Assembly: GCA_029881795.1 (NCBI GenBank)
Contig: JAOULX010000001.1
Span: 328,723-392,722 of the forward strand
Length of the DNA: 64,000 bases
DNA from: Gammaproteobacteria bacterium
Lineage (GTDB): Bacteria; Pseudomonadota; Gammaproteobacteria; SZUA-229
Reading direction: 5' to 3'
The position numbers and the translations under genes were made by a program. The notes beneath the pieces are model-generated. The model did not search any database. It saw nothing but the letters and a program-made list of their open reading frames with translations, and had not been told where the DNA came from. How positions within the stretch are numbered: position 1 is the first letter of the stretch; every line of letters begins with the position of its first letter. Shown here in pieces: positions 49,935 to 59,942 of the stretch.

Positions 49935-50261
49935 CTTAATGTGTTTATGAATAAACAAAGCTACTAATGCAAATAAATTCGCCTAAGTAAATGATGATCA
50001 ATGGAAGTGACCGAGTATAATGCTTAGTATTCACAGTTATATCGTAAGCTGGTTTTATGCAAGCGCAGAAAGATTGCGTAGTAACTGGTGGTATTATCCT
50101 TTTGCGAATGAAGTGATACCGATGGCGTAAAGTAACCGTGTAGTAGAGCCATCAGTAGCCAAATAATGTGATTGAGGAAATTCATATAGCGGGCTTATTT
50201 TGGTTTAATGGTGGTAATGAGGCAGCACGCATAGTTAATTCACTATTAGTGAGGCTGGGAT
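49935..50261. other. Gap without recognisable feature
   Basis: 327 bases between the STAS-like gene and the rsmE stop. Short open frames here have no recognisable content and no ribosome-binding site. No tRNA could be folded. Confidence 0.4.
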
Positions 50262-50996
50262 TTAATTCAAATCCCCCCACAGAGACTGCAAAATACTCAC
50301 AGCAGCAATGGCCGCTGTTTCTGTTCGTAGCACTCGGGGCCCAAACCTAACGGTTTTAAACCCTTTATCAACCGCTAAGGTCATTTCATTATCTGAAAAA
50401 CCACCTTCCGGACCAATTAATAGTGTAACCGTATTGGTTTGCTTTGAGTCAAGTATTGAATCAGAGGAATCAGGTTGTAGTATAAAGCCATCCCCGTCAG
50501 TTAATTGAAGGTCATTAAATTTTAATGGCTGGTGAATGGTTAACAATTGATTGCGCCCACTTTGCTCGCATGCGCTGATTGCAATTCCGTGCCAGTGGCG
50601 CATTTTTTTATCAAGCCGGTCTGCTTTTAAATTAACAACGGTCCGTTCACAAATGATGGGAATGATTTCAGTCACACCCAGCTCAACGGCTTTTTGTATT
50701 GTGGTGTCCATGTGGTCACCTTTTGAGATGCCTTGTAAAAGGGTTATTTGTAATGGTGAGTGGTTGTTGTTACTGACAAACTTTTCAAGTGTTACTTCAA
50801 CAGTTTTACCTGTAGATGTAATTTTTGATGAGTAATAACCATAATCGCCGTTTACTGTCTTGCCGTTAAATAGGTGCAGCTCGGCGCCTTCACTAAGCCG
50901 TAAAACTTTAAATAAATAACTACTGGCAGCCTTGTCTAAGGAGACAGTGCTGCCTTCGGTTAAGGATTCATCTGTATAGAGTCTTGAAATTCGCAT
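50262..50996 (-). CDS. rsmE: 16S rRNA m3U1498 methyltransferase
   Basis: SPOUT-class methyltransferase acting on U1498 of 16S rRNA. The 244-residue protein has an N-terminal PUA-like domain (HYLFKVLRLS-type block, here SSYLFKVLRLSEGAEL near 26-41), ITLLQGISKGDHMDTTIQKAVELGVTEIIP, and the knot signature LLIGPEGGFSDNEMTLA and LGPRVLRTETA-type block (FGPRVLRTETAAIAA). bioA lies 8 bases upstream on the same strand. Confidence 0.95.
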   Translation of the reverse strand: MRISRLYTDESLTEGSTVSLDKAASSYLFKVLRLSEGAELHLFNGKTVNGDYGYYSSKITSTGKTVEVTLEKFVSNNNHSPLQITLLQGISKGDHMDTTIQKAVELGVTEIIPIICERTVVNLKADRLDKKMRHWHGIAISACEQSGRNQLLTIHQPLKFNDLQLTDGDGFILQPDSSDSILDSKQTNTVTLLIGPEGGFSDNEMTLAVDKGFKTVRFGPRVLRTETAAIAAVSILQSLWGDLN

Positions 50997-51004
50997 AGGG
51001 TTAC

Positions 51005-52354
51005 TCAGTCACGTGTAGCGATATGTATTCCGTCAAAAGCGACCTGCGCCATCTGGTTAATTTGTTCTTCAGTAATCACGTAAGGCGGCATAAAATAGAC
51101 GACATTGCCAAGCGGTCTTAACAGAACGCCGTTTTTTAAACCGTATTGGTAAACTCGAAGGCCGCGTCGTTCTTTCCAGTCGTAAGGGGTTTTTGACTTT
51201 TTATCTTTTACCATCTCGATGGCGACGACCATGCCATGTTGCCTAACATCACCGACATGTGGGTGCTCTTTAAATTTTTCTGAGACTTTTGTAAGGTGGT
51301 TTGCTAGTTTCTGATTGGCGTTGATTACATTGTCTTGCTCAAATATATCAAGTGTGGCTAATGCAGCACGGCAACCGATTGGATTGCCGGTGTAACTGTG
51401 TGAATGTAAGAATGCAGTCAGGTTTTCGTAGTCATCATAGAATGCATCATAAACATTGTTGGTTGTCAGTACGACTGATAAGGGTAAATATCCACCAGTC
51501 AGTCCTTTGGATAGGCACATAAAGTCGGGTGTAATATCGGCTTGTTCAGAGGCGAACAGTGTTCCGGTACGGCCAAAGCCTACAGCGATTTCATCACATA
51601 TCAGATGGACGTTAAATTCATCACAGGCCTGGCGCAATAATGTTAAGTAAACAGGATGATACATGCGCATATTGCCGGCACATTGAATTAATGGTTCTAT
51701 TATTACAGCGCAGCACTCATCGGCGTGCTGTTGTAAAATCTCACGCATGGGTTCTATCATACGGGCTGAATAATCTTTATCCGTTTCACCTTGTTCTTTA
51801 TTGAAGCAGTCTGGTGATGGTGCAGTTATTGTTTTTAATAGCAGTGGCTCATAGGTTTCTTTGTATAAGGCAACATCACCCACTGATAAGGCAGCGATTG
51901 TTTCACCATGATATGAGTTAGTAAGATTAATAAATTTTGTTTTGTTTTTATATCCGCTATTGACCCAGTAATGAAAACTCATTTTCAGTGAGACTTCAAT
52001 CGCTGATGAACCGTTGTCGGCAAAAAATGTTTTGTTGAGTCCTGTCGGTGTAAGTTTTACTAAACGTTCAGACAATTCGACAATGGTTTCATGCGTGAAA
52101 CCGGCGAGAATAACGTGCTCAAGTGTTTCTAGTTGCTGATTGAGTGCTGCATTAATACGCGGATTACAATGGCCAAACATATTAACCCACCAAGAACTGA
52201 TGGCATCGATATACTTGTTTCCTTCAAAGTCTTCTAACCAGATACCATGAGCTTTTTTTATTGGAATAATCGGTAGTGACTCATGGTCCTTCATTTGTGT
52301 GCAGGGGTGCCAGAGCACCGACAAGTCTCTTTCTATCAGGGTGTTGTTACCCAT
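51005..52354 (-). CDS. bioA: Adenosylmethionine-8-amino-7-oxononanoate aminotransferase
   Basis: PLP enzyme that makes 7,8-diaminopelargonate for biotin, with SAM as amino donor. The 449-residue protein has WHPCTQMKDHE at the start, FFADNGSSAIEVSLKM, YHGETIAALSVGD, D254 (LICDEIAVGFGRTG) for the pyridine nitrogen, and the Schiff-base K283 (LSKGLTGGYLP). It is not in a bio cluster here. The SAM synthase gene lies 3 genes upstream on the same strand. Confidence 0.95.
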   Translation of the reverse strand: MGNNTLIERDLSVLWHPCTQMKDHESLPIIPIKKAHGIWLEDFEGNKYIDAISSWWVNMFGHCNPRINAALNQQLETLEHVILAGFTHETIVELSERLVKLTPTGLNKTFFADNGSSAIEVSLKMSFHYWVNSGYKNKTKFINLTNSYHGETIAALSVGDVALYKETYEPLLLKTITAPSPDCFNKEQGETDKDYSARMIEPMREILQQHADECCAVIIEPLIQCAGNMRMYHPVYLTLLRQACDEFNVHLICDEIAVGFGRTGTLFASEQADITPDFMCLSKGLTGGYLPLSVVLTTNNVYDAFYDDYENLTAFLHSHSYTGNPIGCRAALATLDIFEQDNVINANQKLANHLTKVSEKFKEHPHVGDVRQHGMVVAIEMVKDKKSKTPYDWKERRGLRVYQYGLKNGVLLRPLGNVVYFMPPYVITEEQINQMAQVAFDGIHIATRD

Positions 52355-52446
52355 GGGCTGTTTGTCTCGTGCTGTTTAGAGTGATCTATTGTACTTGATA
52401 TTGCTAATCAGGGCACGTTGATGGCATATCGTAGGCAGGTGGGATC

Positions 52447-52479
52447 GCCACAGAGAAGTGACCTCTGTGGCATTTTTTT
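52447..52479 (+). terminator. Terminator hairpin with plus-strand T run
   Basis: A perfect 9-bp stem (52447-52455 with 52463-52471) followed by seven T on the plus strand. It lies between metF and bioA, both on the minus strand, where it has no T run. The hairpin may still cause pausing or termination after metF. Confidence 0.55.
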
Positions 52480-52490
52480 CCTTTATTGAG

Positions 52491-53324
52491 TCAGTGTTCC
52501 AGTTCGTTCCAGATTGCCAGAGTGGCTTCTGTCTGGTTCATGCTATAAAAGTGCAGGCCAGGAGCCCCATTATCAAGCAGGCGCTGGCACATGTCGGTGA
52601 CCACGTCTTTACCAAAGGCTTTCAGTGATTCTGTGTCATCATGGAAATCCTGTAAGCGCTTGCGAATCCAGCGTGGAATTTCTGTGCCACAGGCATCAGA
52701 GAATCGAGCAAGATTTGTGTAGTTAGTGATGGGCATAATACCGGGAATGATCGGAGCATCAATACCCAATAATTCACAGTCGTCAACAAACTGATAATAA
52801 GCATCCACATTATAAAAATATTGTGTGATGGCTGAGTCAGCACCGGCATCTATTTTTTGCTTAAAGTATGCCAGATCCTGTTTTGGTGATTCGGCAATGG
52901 GATGGAACTCAGGGTAGGCGGCAACTTCAATATGAAAATGGTCGCCAGTTTCCTCACGAATAAATGTTACCAGTTCATTGGCATAATGCAGTTCGCCAGA
53001 TGTAACCATGCCGGATGGCATATCGCCACGCAGAGCGACAAGGCGTTTTATGCCTTGTTGCTGATAACGCGATAAAATTTCTCGGATTTCATCCTTGCTG
53101 GAGCCGATACAGGAAAGATGAGGTGCAGTAGGTACGCCCGTATGGCTGGCAATGTCAGTTACAGCCTGAAACGTGCGTTCGCGGGTTGAGCCGCCGGCAC
53201 CGAAAGTCACCGAAAAAAAATCGGGTTTGATTTCGGTTTTTAATATTTCACTGGCAGTTAAAAGTTTTTCCAGCCCCTGGTCAGTTTTGGGCGGGAAAAA
53301 CTCACAGCTAAATGTTTTATTCAT
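52491..53324 (-). CDS. metF: 5,10-Methylenetetrahydrofolate reductase
   Basis: Flavoenzyme that makes 5-methyltetrahydrofolate for methionine synthesis. The 277-residue protein has FSCEFFPPKTDQG at the start, FFSVTFGAGGSTRERT, PHLSCIGSS, RLVALRGDMP, GADSAITQYFYN and PGIMPI. It follows ahcY by 26 bases and completes a methyl-cycle operon. Confidence 0.96.
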   Translation of the reverse strand: MNKTFSCEFFPPKTDQGLEKLLTASEILKTEIKPDFFSVTFGAGGSTRERTFQAVTDIASHTGVPTAPHLSCIGSSKDEIREILSRYQQQGIKRLVALRGDMPSGMVTSGELHYANELVTFIREETGDHFHIEVAAYPEFHPIAESPKQDLAYFKQKIDAGADSAITQYFYNVDAYYQFVDDCELLGIDAPIIPGIMPITNYTNLARFSDACGTEIPRWIRKRLQDFHDDTESLKAFGKDVVTDMCQRLLDNGAPGLHFYSMNQTEATLAIWNELEH

Positions 53325-53350
53325 ATCTATATTTACCTGTGAGTGTGCTT

Positions 53351-54772
53351 TTAGTAGCGGTAGTGTTCAGCTTTAAACGGACCTTCTACTGGCACATCGA
53401 TGTAATCGGCCTGTTGCTGAGACAGTGTGGTCAGGTAAGCGCCGACTTTTTGCAGGTGCAGGCGTGCCACTTTCTCATCAAGAATTTTTGGCAGAATATA
53501 AACTTCATTCTTATAGTTTTGTGAATTCTGGTAAAACTCAATTTGCGCCATTACCTGATTGGTGAACGATGCCGACATAACAAAGCTTGGGTGACCTGTT
53601 GCACAACCCAGGTTAACCAGACGACCTTTTGCCAGGACTGTGATGCGTTTTCCATCCGGAAATATAACGTGATCAACCTGCGGTTTGATTTCTTCCCACT
53701 CATATTTTTCAAGTGACGCGATATCAATTTCAGAATCAAAGTGACCGATGTTGCAAACAATAGATTCGTTTTTCATCTGGATCATATGATCGTGATTAAT
53801 AACATTGACATTGCCGGTTGTGGTTACGAAAATATCACCCTGTGTGCAGGCTTCATTCATATCGACCACACGGTAACCTTCCATCGCGGCCTGTAAGGCA
53901 CAGATAGGATCGATTTCTGTTACCCAGACTGTTGCGCCCATGCCTTTAAAAGCCTGTGCGCAGCCTTTACCAACATCACCGTAACCTAATACCACAGCAA
54001 TTTTTCCTGCAATCATTACATCAGTTGCACGTTTGATACTGTCAATTAATGATTCACGGCAGCCGTATAAATTATCGAATTTTGATTTTGTCGCGGAGTC
54101 ATTGACGTTCATTGCAGGGAAAAGCAGTTGGCCTTTTTTCTGCATTTCATATAAACGGTGAACACCGGTGGTTGTTTCCTCGGTCACGCCTTTAACACTG
54201 CTTGCGATATCCTGCCAGGTTGTAGCATCAGGTTTTATGGTGCGACGCAATACTTCAAGAATTTCCTTGTACTCTTCATTGTCATCATCTTTAGTGGCTG
54301 GAATAGCACCGGCTTTTTCAAACTCAACACCTTTATGAACTAATAATGTTGCGTCACCACCATCATCTAAAATCATGTTAGGTAACTTACCATCAGGCCA
54401 TATCAATGCCTGTTCAGTGCACCACCAGTATTCTTCAATGGTTTCGCCTTTCCAGGCAAAAACAGGAATTCCCTGTGCGGCAATAGCAGCGGCTGCGTGA
54501 TCCTGAGTCGAAAAAATATTGCAGGAAACCCAGCGAACTTCTGCGCCTAATGCAACCAGTGTTTCAATCAGTACGGCGGTCTGAATTGTCATGTGGATAC
54601 TGCCCATAATGCGGCAGCCGGCAAGCGGCTGCTCTGCGCCGTATTCCTCACGCAGTGCCATAAGCCCGGGCATTTCAGTTTCGGCAATGGCAATTTCTTT
54701 GTGGCCCCAGTCAGCCAGAGAAATGTCGGCGACTTTATAATCAGTAAAATTGTTATCTGTTACAGCGTTCAT
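53351..54772 (-). CDS. ahcY: Adenosylhomocysteinase
   Basis: NAD-dependent hydrolysis of S-adenosylhomocysteine to homocysteine and adenosine. The 473-residue protein has [46 protein letters not shown], the NAD motif [17 protein letters not shown] near 265-281, and the C-terminal KAEHYRY. It lies 138 bases after metK; that gap can fold into nested hairpins (54832-54882). Confidence 0.97.
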   Translation of the reverse strand: MNAVTDNNFTDYKVADISLADWGHKEIAIAETEMPGLMALREEYGAEQPLAGCRIMGSIHMTIQTAVLIETLVALGAEVRWVSCNIFSTQDHAAAAIAAQGIPVFAWKGETIEEYWWCTEQALIWPDGKLPNMILDDGGDATLLVHKGVEFEKAGAIPATKDDDNEEYKEILEVLRRTIKPDATTWQDIASSVKGVTEETTTGVHRLYEMQKKGQLLFPAMNVNDSATKSKFDNLYGCRESLIDSIKRATDVMIAGKIAVVLGYGDVGKGCAQAFKGMGATVWVTEIDPICALQAAMEGYRVVDMNEACTQGDIFVTTTGNVNVINHDHMIQMKNESIVCNIGHFDSEIDIASLEKYEWEEIKPQVDHVIFPDGKRITVLAKGRLVNLGCATGHPSFVMSASFTNQVMAQIEFYQNSQNYKNEVYILPKILDEKVARLHLQKVGAYLTTLSQQQADYIDVPVEGPFKAEHYRY

Positions 54773-54831
54773 AGTAGTGATCCTGTTTAAATAGTCGTAA
54801 GTTAATGCCTACGAGGTATGTTAGAGGTCAG

Positions 54832-54882
54832 AAGTGCAAATGCTCAGGACATAAGACTTATGTCAGAAGAGATGATGCACTT
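54832..54882 (-). promoter_or_regulatory. Nested inverted repeats in the metK-ahcY gap
   Basis: An outer 7-bp stem (54832-54838 with 54876-54882) encloses a perfect 17-base palindrome GACATAAG-A-CTTATGTC at 54848-54864. It could be a leader hairpin of ahcY or a protein operator; neither is established. Confidence 0.35.
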
Positions 54883-54910
54883 TGACTAGTGTCCTTCTGA
54901 GTTCTGTCTT

Positions 54911-56071
54911 TTATAAACCGGCAGCGTCTTTAAGAGCGGCTGCTTTATCGGTTCGTTCCCATGTGAAGTTTGTTTCTTCACGACCAAAGTGACCGTAGGC
55001 TGCGGTGGCTTTATAAATTGGCCGCAGTAGATCGAGCATCTGGATTAAACCTTTTGGTTTGAGGTCGAAGTGTTCACGAACTAACTGGATGATTCTGTCA
55101 TCATCAATTTTTCCGGTGCCAAAGGTTTCGATAGAAATCGAGGTCGGTTCGGCAACGCCAATAGCATAGGACACCTGAATTTCACATTTATCAGCAAGTC
55201 CTGCAGCAACGATATTTTTTGCAACATAGCGGCCGGCATAGGCGGCTGAACGATCAACTTTGGAAGGGTCTTTGCCGGAAAAAGCGCCACCACCGTGACG
55301 AGCCATACCGCCATAAGTATCAACAATAATTTTTCGGCCGGTTAATCCACAGTCACCAACCGGGCCACCGATAACAAAGTTACCGGTCGGATTGATAAAA
55401 TATTTGGTGTCATTGCTGATCAACTCTGCTGGCAGTACAGGCTTGATGATGTCATCCATTACCGCTTCACGTAAGGTATCAAGAGGGATGTCCGGGTTAT
55501 GCTGGGTCGATAAAACAACCGCATCAATAGCCACAGGTTTGCCATCAACGTAACGGAAGGTGACCTGACTTTTTGCATCAGGGCGCAGCCATGACAGCGT
55601 ACCGTTTTTACGCACTTCTGCCTGACGTTTTACCAGCTGGTGTGCATAGGTAATTGGCGCTGGCATCAGAACATCGGTTTCATTGCTGGCATAGCCGAAC
55701 ATCAAACCCTGATCACCGGCACCTTGTTCGTGATCATCAAATTCATCAACACCCATGGCAATATCAGCGGACTGTTTATCGATAGAGGTAATGATGGCGC
55801 AAGAATTGTAATCAAAGCCCATATCCGAGCTGTTATAGCCGATTTCTTTAATGGTATCGCGTACCACTGCCTGCATATCGACCCAGGCTGACGTAGTGAT
55901 TTCACCAGAGATCACGACCATGCCGGTATTGACCAAGGTTTCGCAGGCAACACGGGCTTTAGGGTCTTGTTCAAAAATGGCATCTAAAACAGAATCGGAT
56001 ATCTGGTCGGCAACCTTATCAGGATGACCTTCTGAGACGGACTCAGATGTAAATAAGTGACTATTTGACAT
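54911..56071 (-). CDS. metK: S-adenosylmethionine synthetase
   Basis: Makes SAM from methionine and ATP. From the chosen ATG the protein has 386 residues. It shows the family blocks [30 protein letters not shown] near 113-124, [19 protein letters not shown] and [21 protein letters not shown] ([17 protein letters not shown]) near the end. A start at 56095 would add eight residues, but the ATG at 56071 has a GAGGA site 8-9 bases ahead and the standard N-terminus. An SAH riboswitch lies in its leader. Confidence 0.97.
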   Translation of the reverse strand: MSNSHLFTSESVSEGHPDKVADQISDSVLDAIFEQDPKARVACETLVNTGMVVISGEITTSAWVDMQAVVRDTIKEIGYNSSDMGFDYNSCAIITSIDKQSADIAMGVDEFDDHEQGAGDQGLMFGYASNETDVLMPAPITYAHQLVKRQAEVRKNGTLSWLRPDAKSQVTFRYVDGKPVAIDAVVLSTQHNPDIPLDTLREAVMDDIIKPVLPAELISNDTKYFINPTGNFVIGGPVGDCGLTGRKIIVDTYGGMARHGGGAFSGKDPSKVDRSAAYAGRYVAKNIVAAGLADKCEIQVSYAIGVAEPTSISIETFGTGKIDDDRIIQLVREHFDLKPKGLIQMLDLLRPIYKATAAYGHFGREETNFTWERTDKAAALKDAAGL

Positions 56072-56161
56072 GTCTATATTCCTCAGCGCTATCAATCGAT
56101 GATATGCAAATTCTTAAAATATATGGATGTAGCTGAATGAGTATAGTCGAAACTGTGACAC

Positions 56162-56197
56162 GCGCTCATTGCTTAGCTACAAACTAATAATGAGCGC
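56162..56197 (-). promoter_or_regulatory. Anti-aptamer stem of the SAH riboswitch
   Basis: A perfect 9-bp inverted repeat (56162-56170 with 56189-56197) reuses the 3' strand of the aptamer (GCGCTCATT on the minus strand). The two folds exclude each other, so this is a plausible expression platform. There is no T run, hence not a standard intrinsic terminator. Confidence 0.55.
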
Positions 56198-56256
56198 CGT
56201 TTTGTTGAATACACTGAGCCTGACAGAGTGGATCTGCTGCAGCGCCCCTCAGTGTG
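56188..56256 (-). promoter_or_regulatory. S-adenosylhomocysteine (SAH) riboswitch aptamer
   Basis: Seen on the minus strand: P1 strands CACTGAG and CTCAGTG, the conserved GAGGGGCGCTGCAGC after the 5' strand, CAGGCTC, and AACGGCGCTC downstream. These are the conserved blocks of the SAH riboswitch, in the right order and spacing. Known: this class usually turns on ahcY-containing operons when SAH accumulates. Here it lies about 117 bases ahead of metK, with ahcY and metF downstream, so it likely controls the whole operon. Confidence 0.88.
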
Positions 56257-56317
56257 ACAGTGATTATAGACCAATCGAGTGGAGATATCTAACGTAAGTG
56301 TTGAGATTTTGTAACAG

Positions 56318-58135
56318 CTAGCCAATATTTAGCTGCAGTAAGCGTTGTAAATCAGATTTCTCTTCTTCGCTCAGTGTATTTTCGTTTTCTTTATCATAAA
56401 GTGCTTTCAGTTTGAGCAGACTACGAAATTCGTTCATTTCATCGTCGGATAAGGCCGAGCTTAACGACTTATTCTCTAGAAACTCATAGCGATGTTGCAG
56501 CATTTCCTGAGTCAGGTTTCGCACAGCGTGCTGATACATGATAAGACAGGTTTCCTTATCATCGGCATCAGGAATCTGCCAGTGCAGCAGTTTATTCAGG
56601 TAGCTACTCATTTCATGCCCGCGCATGCGCTCAAGAATGGCAGCGCTACTGAGCTCAGGTGTCGACCTGATCAGTTCATAAAGCTCAAAAAACAGACCAA
56701 TGCCCTGAATCTGGGCGTGGCGTAACTGTTGCGGCAGTGTAATAGCAGAAACCAGAGACGGCTGTTGTAACATCAGCCCAATAGCCAGCCGAACATTAGT
56801 AATTCGCAGCTGCCGGCCTTTGCTTTCTGCCGATGGGCTTTGCTGCAGCCTGGCTGGCTTTGCTTCTACCAGACGCTTATTGTGCAGGCCAATTTCTTTG
56901 CTGATGGATTCGTTCAGCAAGTCCTTAAAAATACTTTCCGGTAATTTGTTGAGCAAGGGTTTTGCCAGCTCAGCGAAGTGAGCGCGACCATCCATACTGC
57001 TCATATCGGTTTGTTGTTCCAGATTTTTAATCAGAAAATCAGACAGCGGGGTCGCATTTTGCAAACGCAGCTCAAAAGCCTGCTGACCTTCCTGCCGGAC
57101 CATGGTGTCGGGGTCTTCACCATCGGGTAAAAAAAGAAAACGGATTTCATAGCCATCGCGCATTAATGGCAAGGTGTTTTCGAGTGCTTTCCAGGCGGCT
57201 TTTTTGCCGGCGCGGTCACCGTCATAACAGAACACCAGCTTTTTAACCGAACGTAAAATAAGACTGATTTGCTCAGCGGTGGTGGCAGTCCCCAAGGTCG
57301 CAACCGCATAGCGAATACCGTTTTGTGCCAGCGCAACCACATCCATATAGCCTTCTACAATGACAATCATATCGAGATTGCGAACGGATTTTTTAGCCTC
57401 GTATAACCCATAAAGCTCTTTGCCTTTATGGAAAACCGGGGTTTCAGGCGAGTTCAAATATTTAGGCTCACCCTGATCAAGAATGCGGCCACCAAAACCT
57501 ATAGTACGTCCGCGACGATCGCGGATCGGGAACATGATGCGGTCACGAAAACGGTCGTAAAAGTTGCCCTGATTACCGTTTTTCTCGATCAGCATACCGC
57601 CAGTTGCCAGATCTTTTTGAGCCGCCGCCGATGGCGCCTGCTTTAAAATAAAGTCCCAGCTATCCGGTGCATAACCAATGCCATAGTCTTTACTGATATC
57701 GCCGCTGAGACCACGTTTTTTGAGATAGTCTATCGCACGTTGGGATTGTCTGAGCTGCAACTGGTATTGCTCTGCAGCCAGTTCCAGCACGTTATAAACA
57801 CCGGTGTTATCTGGGCCCTGCGGAATCTGTGAGTCTTCACGGGGGACATCGATATGGTGATCGGCAGCCAATTGCTCGATGGCATCGACAAACTCCATAT
57901 TCTCGTATTCCATCAAAAAGCCGATGGCGGTGCCGTGTGCCCCACAGCCAAAACAATGGTAAAACTGCTTTTGCTGACTAACGGTGAAGGAGGGGGTTTT
58001 TTCATTATGAAATGGGCAGCAGGCGGTGTATTCATGGCCTTTTTTCTTTAATGGCACGCGCGCGTCAATCACATCGACGATGTCGACCTGATTTATTAAA
58101 GAATCTATGAAGTGCTGCGGAATTCGACCTGCCAT
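56318..58135 (-). CDS. dnaG: DNA primase
   Basis: Makes RNA primers for replication. The 605-residue protein has the CHC2 zinc ribbon (C40, H43, C61, C64), the RNA polymerase core with Toprim motifs VIVEGYMDVVAL near 258-269 and FCYDGDRAGKKAAW near 305-318, FGGRILDQGEPKYLNSPETP, and a C-terminal helicase-binding domain (about 450-605). rpsU is not upstream and rpoD is not downstream, so the usual macromolecular synthesis operon is broken here. Confidence 0.97.
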   Translation of the reverse strand: MAGRIPQHFIDSLINQVDIVDVIDARVPLKKKGHEYTACCPFHNEKTPSFTVSQQKQFYHCFGCGAHGTAIGFLMEYENMEFVDAIEQLAADHHIDVPREDSQIPQGPDNTGVYNVLELAAEQYQLQLRQSQRAIDYLKKRGLSGDISKDYGIGYAPDSWDFILKQAPSAAAQKDLATGGMLIEKNGNQGNFYDRFRDRIMFPIRDRRGRTIGFGGRILDQGEPKYLNSPETPVFHKGKELYGLYEAKKSVRNLDMIVIVEGYMDVVALAQNGIRYAVATLGTATTAEQISLILRSVKKLVFCYDGDRAGKKAAWKALENTLPLMRDGYEIRFLFLPDGEDPDTMVRQEGQQAFELRLQNATPLSDFLIKNLEQQTDMSSMDGRAHFAELAKPLLNKLPESIFKDLLNESISKEIGLHNKRLVEAKPARLQQSPSAESKGRQLRITNVRLAIGLMLQQPSLVSAITLPQQLRHAQIQGIGLFFELYELIRSTPELSSAAILERMRGHEMSSYLNKLLHWQIPDADDKETCLIMYQHAVRNLTQEMLQHRYEFLENKSLSSALSDDEMNEFRSLLKLKALYDKENENTLSEEEKSDLQRLLQLNIG

Positions 58136-58778
58136 GGGATGTATTTTGCCACTGATGTTGGTTTGTTGCGAGGAGAAGTATCATTATTGATGTATATTTA
58201 TTTGCAGGAGATAAATATACATCGCAGTGCATAACTATGAAATCAACGGTAGTGATGGCAACAGTGCATACAATTTGCACGATGCAAGCCGAGAAGATGA
58301 ACACGCTGTTAGTTGCCGTACAGGCTAAATCATCGCTGATCAATTTATAACGGACAAAGATAGCAATGATATTGATTTGATACCTGACTGACAGAGTGTG
58401 ATTATGCAGGATTTTAAAGACGACTATCATGACATAATACGTGATTTTTAATTGAACTGATTTGTACAGAGGCACCACCGATTCAGAGAACAATCCGGCT
58501 TATTATAAAATAAATTATGAACTTAAATTTTATACTCTATTTTTTAGTAATGATGTTTAGTTATCATCATCCGGTCAAGAAAAGAGAGTCATTAGTGTTT
58601 GTCGAAAGTATCGTGATATAGAATGATCTATGATAGATGTATTGTGTTGAATGGCGAGATCAAAGTATATCTTAAGCGGATTCCCATATTCAGAAATACT
58701 TTATATAATGAGTGTCAGACAGATTCTATGATTATAGAATGAGTGGCTTTAAGCCTTTTCAGTAGCAAGGATCCAGTA
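58136..58778. other. Gap upstream of dnaG, with a long inverted repeat
   Basis: About 640 bases without a credible gene. Long open frames on the minus strand here overlap dnaG and have no recognisable content. The notable element is the inverted repeat at 58189-58223. Confidence 0.45.
58189..58223. repeat. 13-bp perfect inverted repeat upstream of dnaG
   Basis: The arms at 58189-58201 and 58211-58223 are perfectly complementary around a 9-base spacer, 54 bases ahead of the dnaG start. AT-rich, no T run. Could be an operator or a leader hairpin. Confidence 0.5.
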
Positions 58779-59108
58779 ATGAATACAAATTACTATCTAC
58801 TTGTCACGATCAGTGTGCTTGCCGGTTTTTTTATGCGCCCGCTGCACCAGTTTATCTTGGGCAGGGGTATTTCGTTGGTAAGGCATGTCAGTCAAAAAAA
58901 TATCGCCATCGTGATACTGATTAGCTCAATGATAGGCGGTATGGCAACTACACTTTTCAGTATTTATTTGGCGCTGAAATTGGGCGGTTTTATTCCTCTT
59001 AATGAGCAGGCGATTATAATCTTTATCGCATCATTTCTTGTCGGTGGCGTACTCTGGATATTTTATGCCCGGCGATTCAACAAGGTCTGCAGGATCGGTG
59101 CAGATTAG
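58779..59108 (+). CDS. Small integral membrane protein
   Basis: About 109 residues with three hydrophobic segments (about 6-20, 43-65 and 75-95) and positively charged ends. The ATG at 58779 is preferred over a GTG at 58743 because AAGGA lies 8 bases ahead of it and the extra residues look non-coding. Not recognised as a named family. It stands between dnaG and the YjdM gene. Confidence 0.6.
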   Translation: MNTNYYLLVTISVLAGFFMRPLHQFILGRGISLVRHVSQKNIAIVILISSMIGGMATTLFSIYLALKLGGFIPLNEQAIIIFIASFLVGGVLWIFYARRFNKVCRIGAD

Positions 59109-59207
59109 AAAGACTACGAATACTGCTATTAATGTCCCGGATAAATTGCAGTGTGCTGTTAAATCATTACAATATTGCTTTAATTTCCTTCCTTTTTGTT
59201 TTAACGA

Positions 59208-59555
59208 GTGACTACATTGAATTTACCCAACTGCCCTGAATGTGAAGCCGAATATACTTATGAAGACAGTGACATGTATATCTGTCCATCCTGTGGTCAC
59301 GAGTGGCCAAAGGATCAGTCGCTTGATGATTCATTAATCAGAGATATGAATGGCCATATTTTAAATGATGGTGATGCTGTTATCGTTACCAAAGATCTTA
59401 AAATTAAAGGCTCATCATCGGTGGTAAAGGTGGGTACAAAGGTTAAAAAAATTCGCCTGATCGACCCTGAAGCCAATGCAGATCACGATATCGATTGCAA
59501 GATTCCGGGTCTGGGTGCGCTTAAGCTTAAATCAAAGCATGTGAAAAAAGCCTGA
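59208..59555 (+). CDS. yjdM: YjdM/PhnA-type zinc ribbon protein
   Basis: The 115-residue protein starts with a two-CxxC zinc ribbon (CPEC...YICPSCGHEW, Cys at about 9, 12, 27, 30), followed by the compact beta domain with DGDAVIVTKDLKIKGSSSVVKVGTKVKKIRLI and a C-terminal KIPGLGALKLKSKHVKK. This matches YjdM, formerly PhnA, which is not a phosphonoacetate hydrolase despite its annotation history; function unclear. Start is GTG or TTG; GTG is used. Confidence 0.9.
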   Translation: MTTLNLPNCPECEAEYTYEDSDMYICPSCGHEWPKDQSLDDSLIRDMNGHILNDGDAVIVTKDLKIKGSSSVVKVGTKVKKIRLIDPEANADHDIDCKIPGLGALKLKSKHVKKA

Positions 59556-59942
59556 ATACATTCAATAGACAGTCTTTTTAACCGTAAGACTTTTTGTTCT
59601 TGAAAAATAATTAGCTGTACCTTTTTGTACATTAAAACGACAAGCAGAATACATGCGTCGGTGGCACGGCTGTAATAACTCACTTGAGTATCGAGGCGTT
59701 GACGATTTGTTATTGAAAAGTCATCAGAGATTAGCCCCCATTGATATATCGACAGCTGTTGGTTTTGTAAATCTAAAACACTGTCGTTTTTTTTCAGAGA
59801 TAATGCGAATTAATGCTTTCCTGTTGCTGTAAGCTAACAATTAGAAAAATTAAATATTCTTAAGGTTTTTGTTTCAAGTATTTATTCCGACCACAAATGA
59901 TTTGTATATATACAGCAGTTAGTTTTTCAGTAGAGTTTAATT
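59556..59942. other. Gap without recognisable feature
   Basis: About 390 AT-rich bases between two plus-strand genes. No terminator, RNA gene or credible reading frame was identified. Confidence 0.4.

Noticed and set aside
50168..50350. 60-residue plus-strand frame overlapping the rsmE 3' end
   Set aside because: It overlaps the real rsmE gene and lacks motifs; the apparent tRNA-like GGGATTTAATTCAAATCC here is mostly rsmE coding sequence.
58065..58493. 142-residue minus-strand frame upstream of dnaG
   Set aside because: Its end overlaps dnaG out of frame, the composition is hydrophobic without family motifs, and it crosses the 13-bp inverted repeat. No support as a gene.
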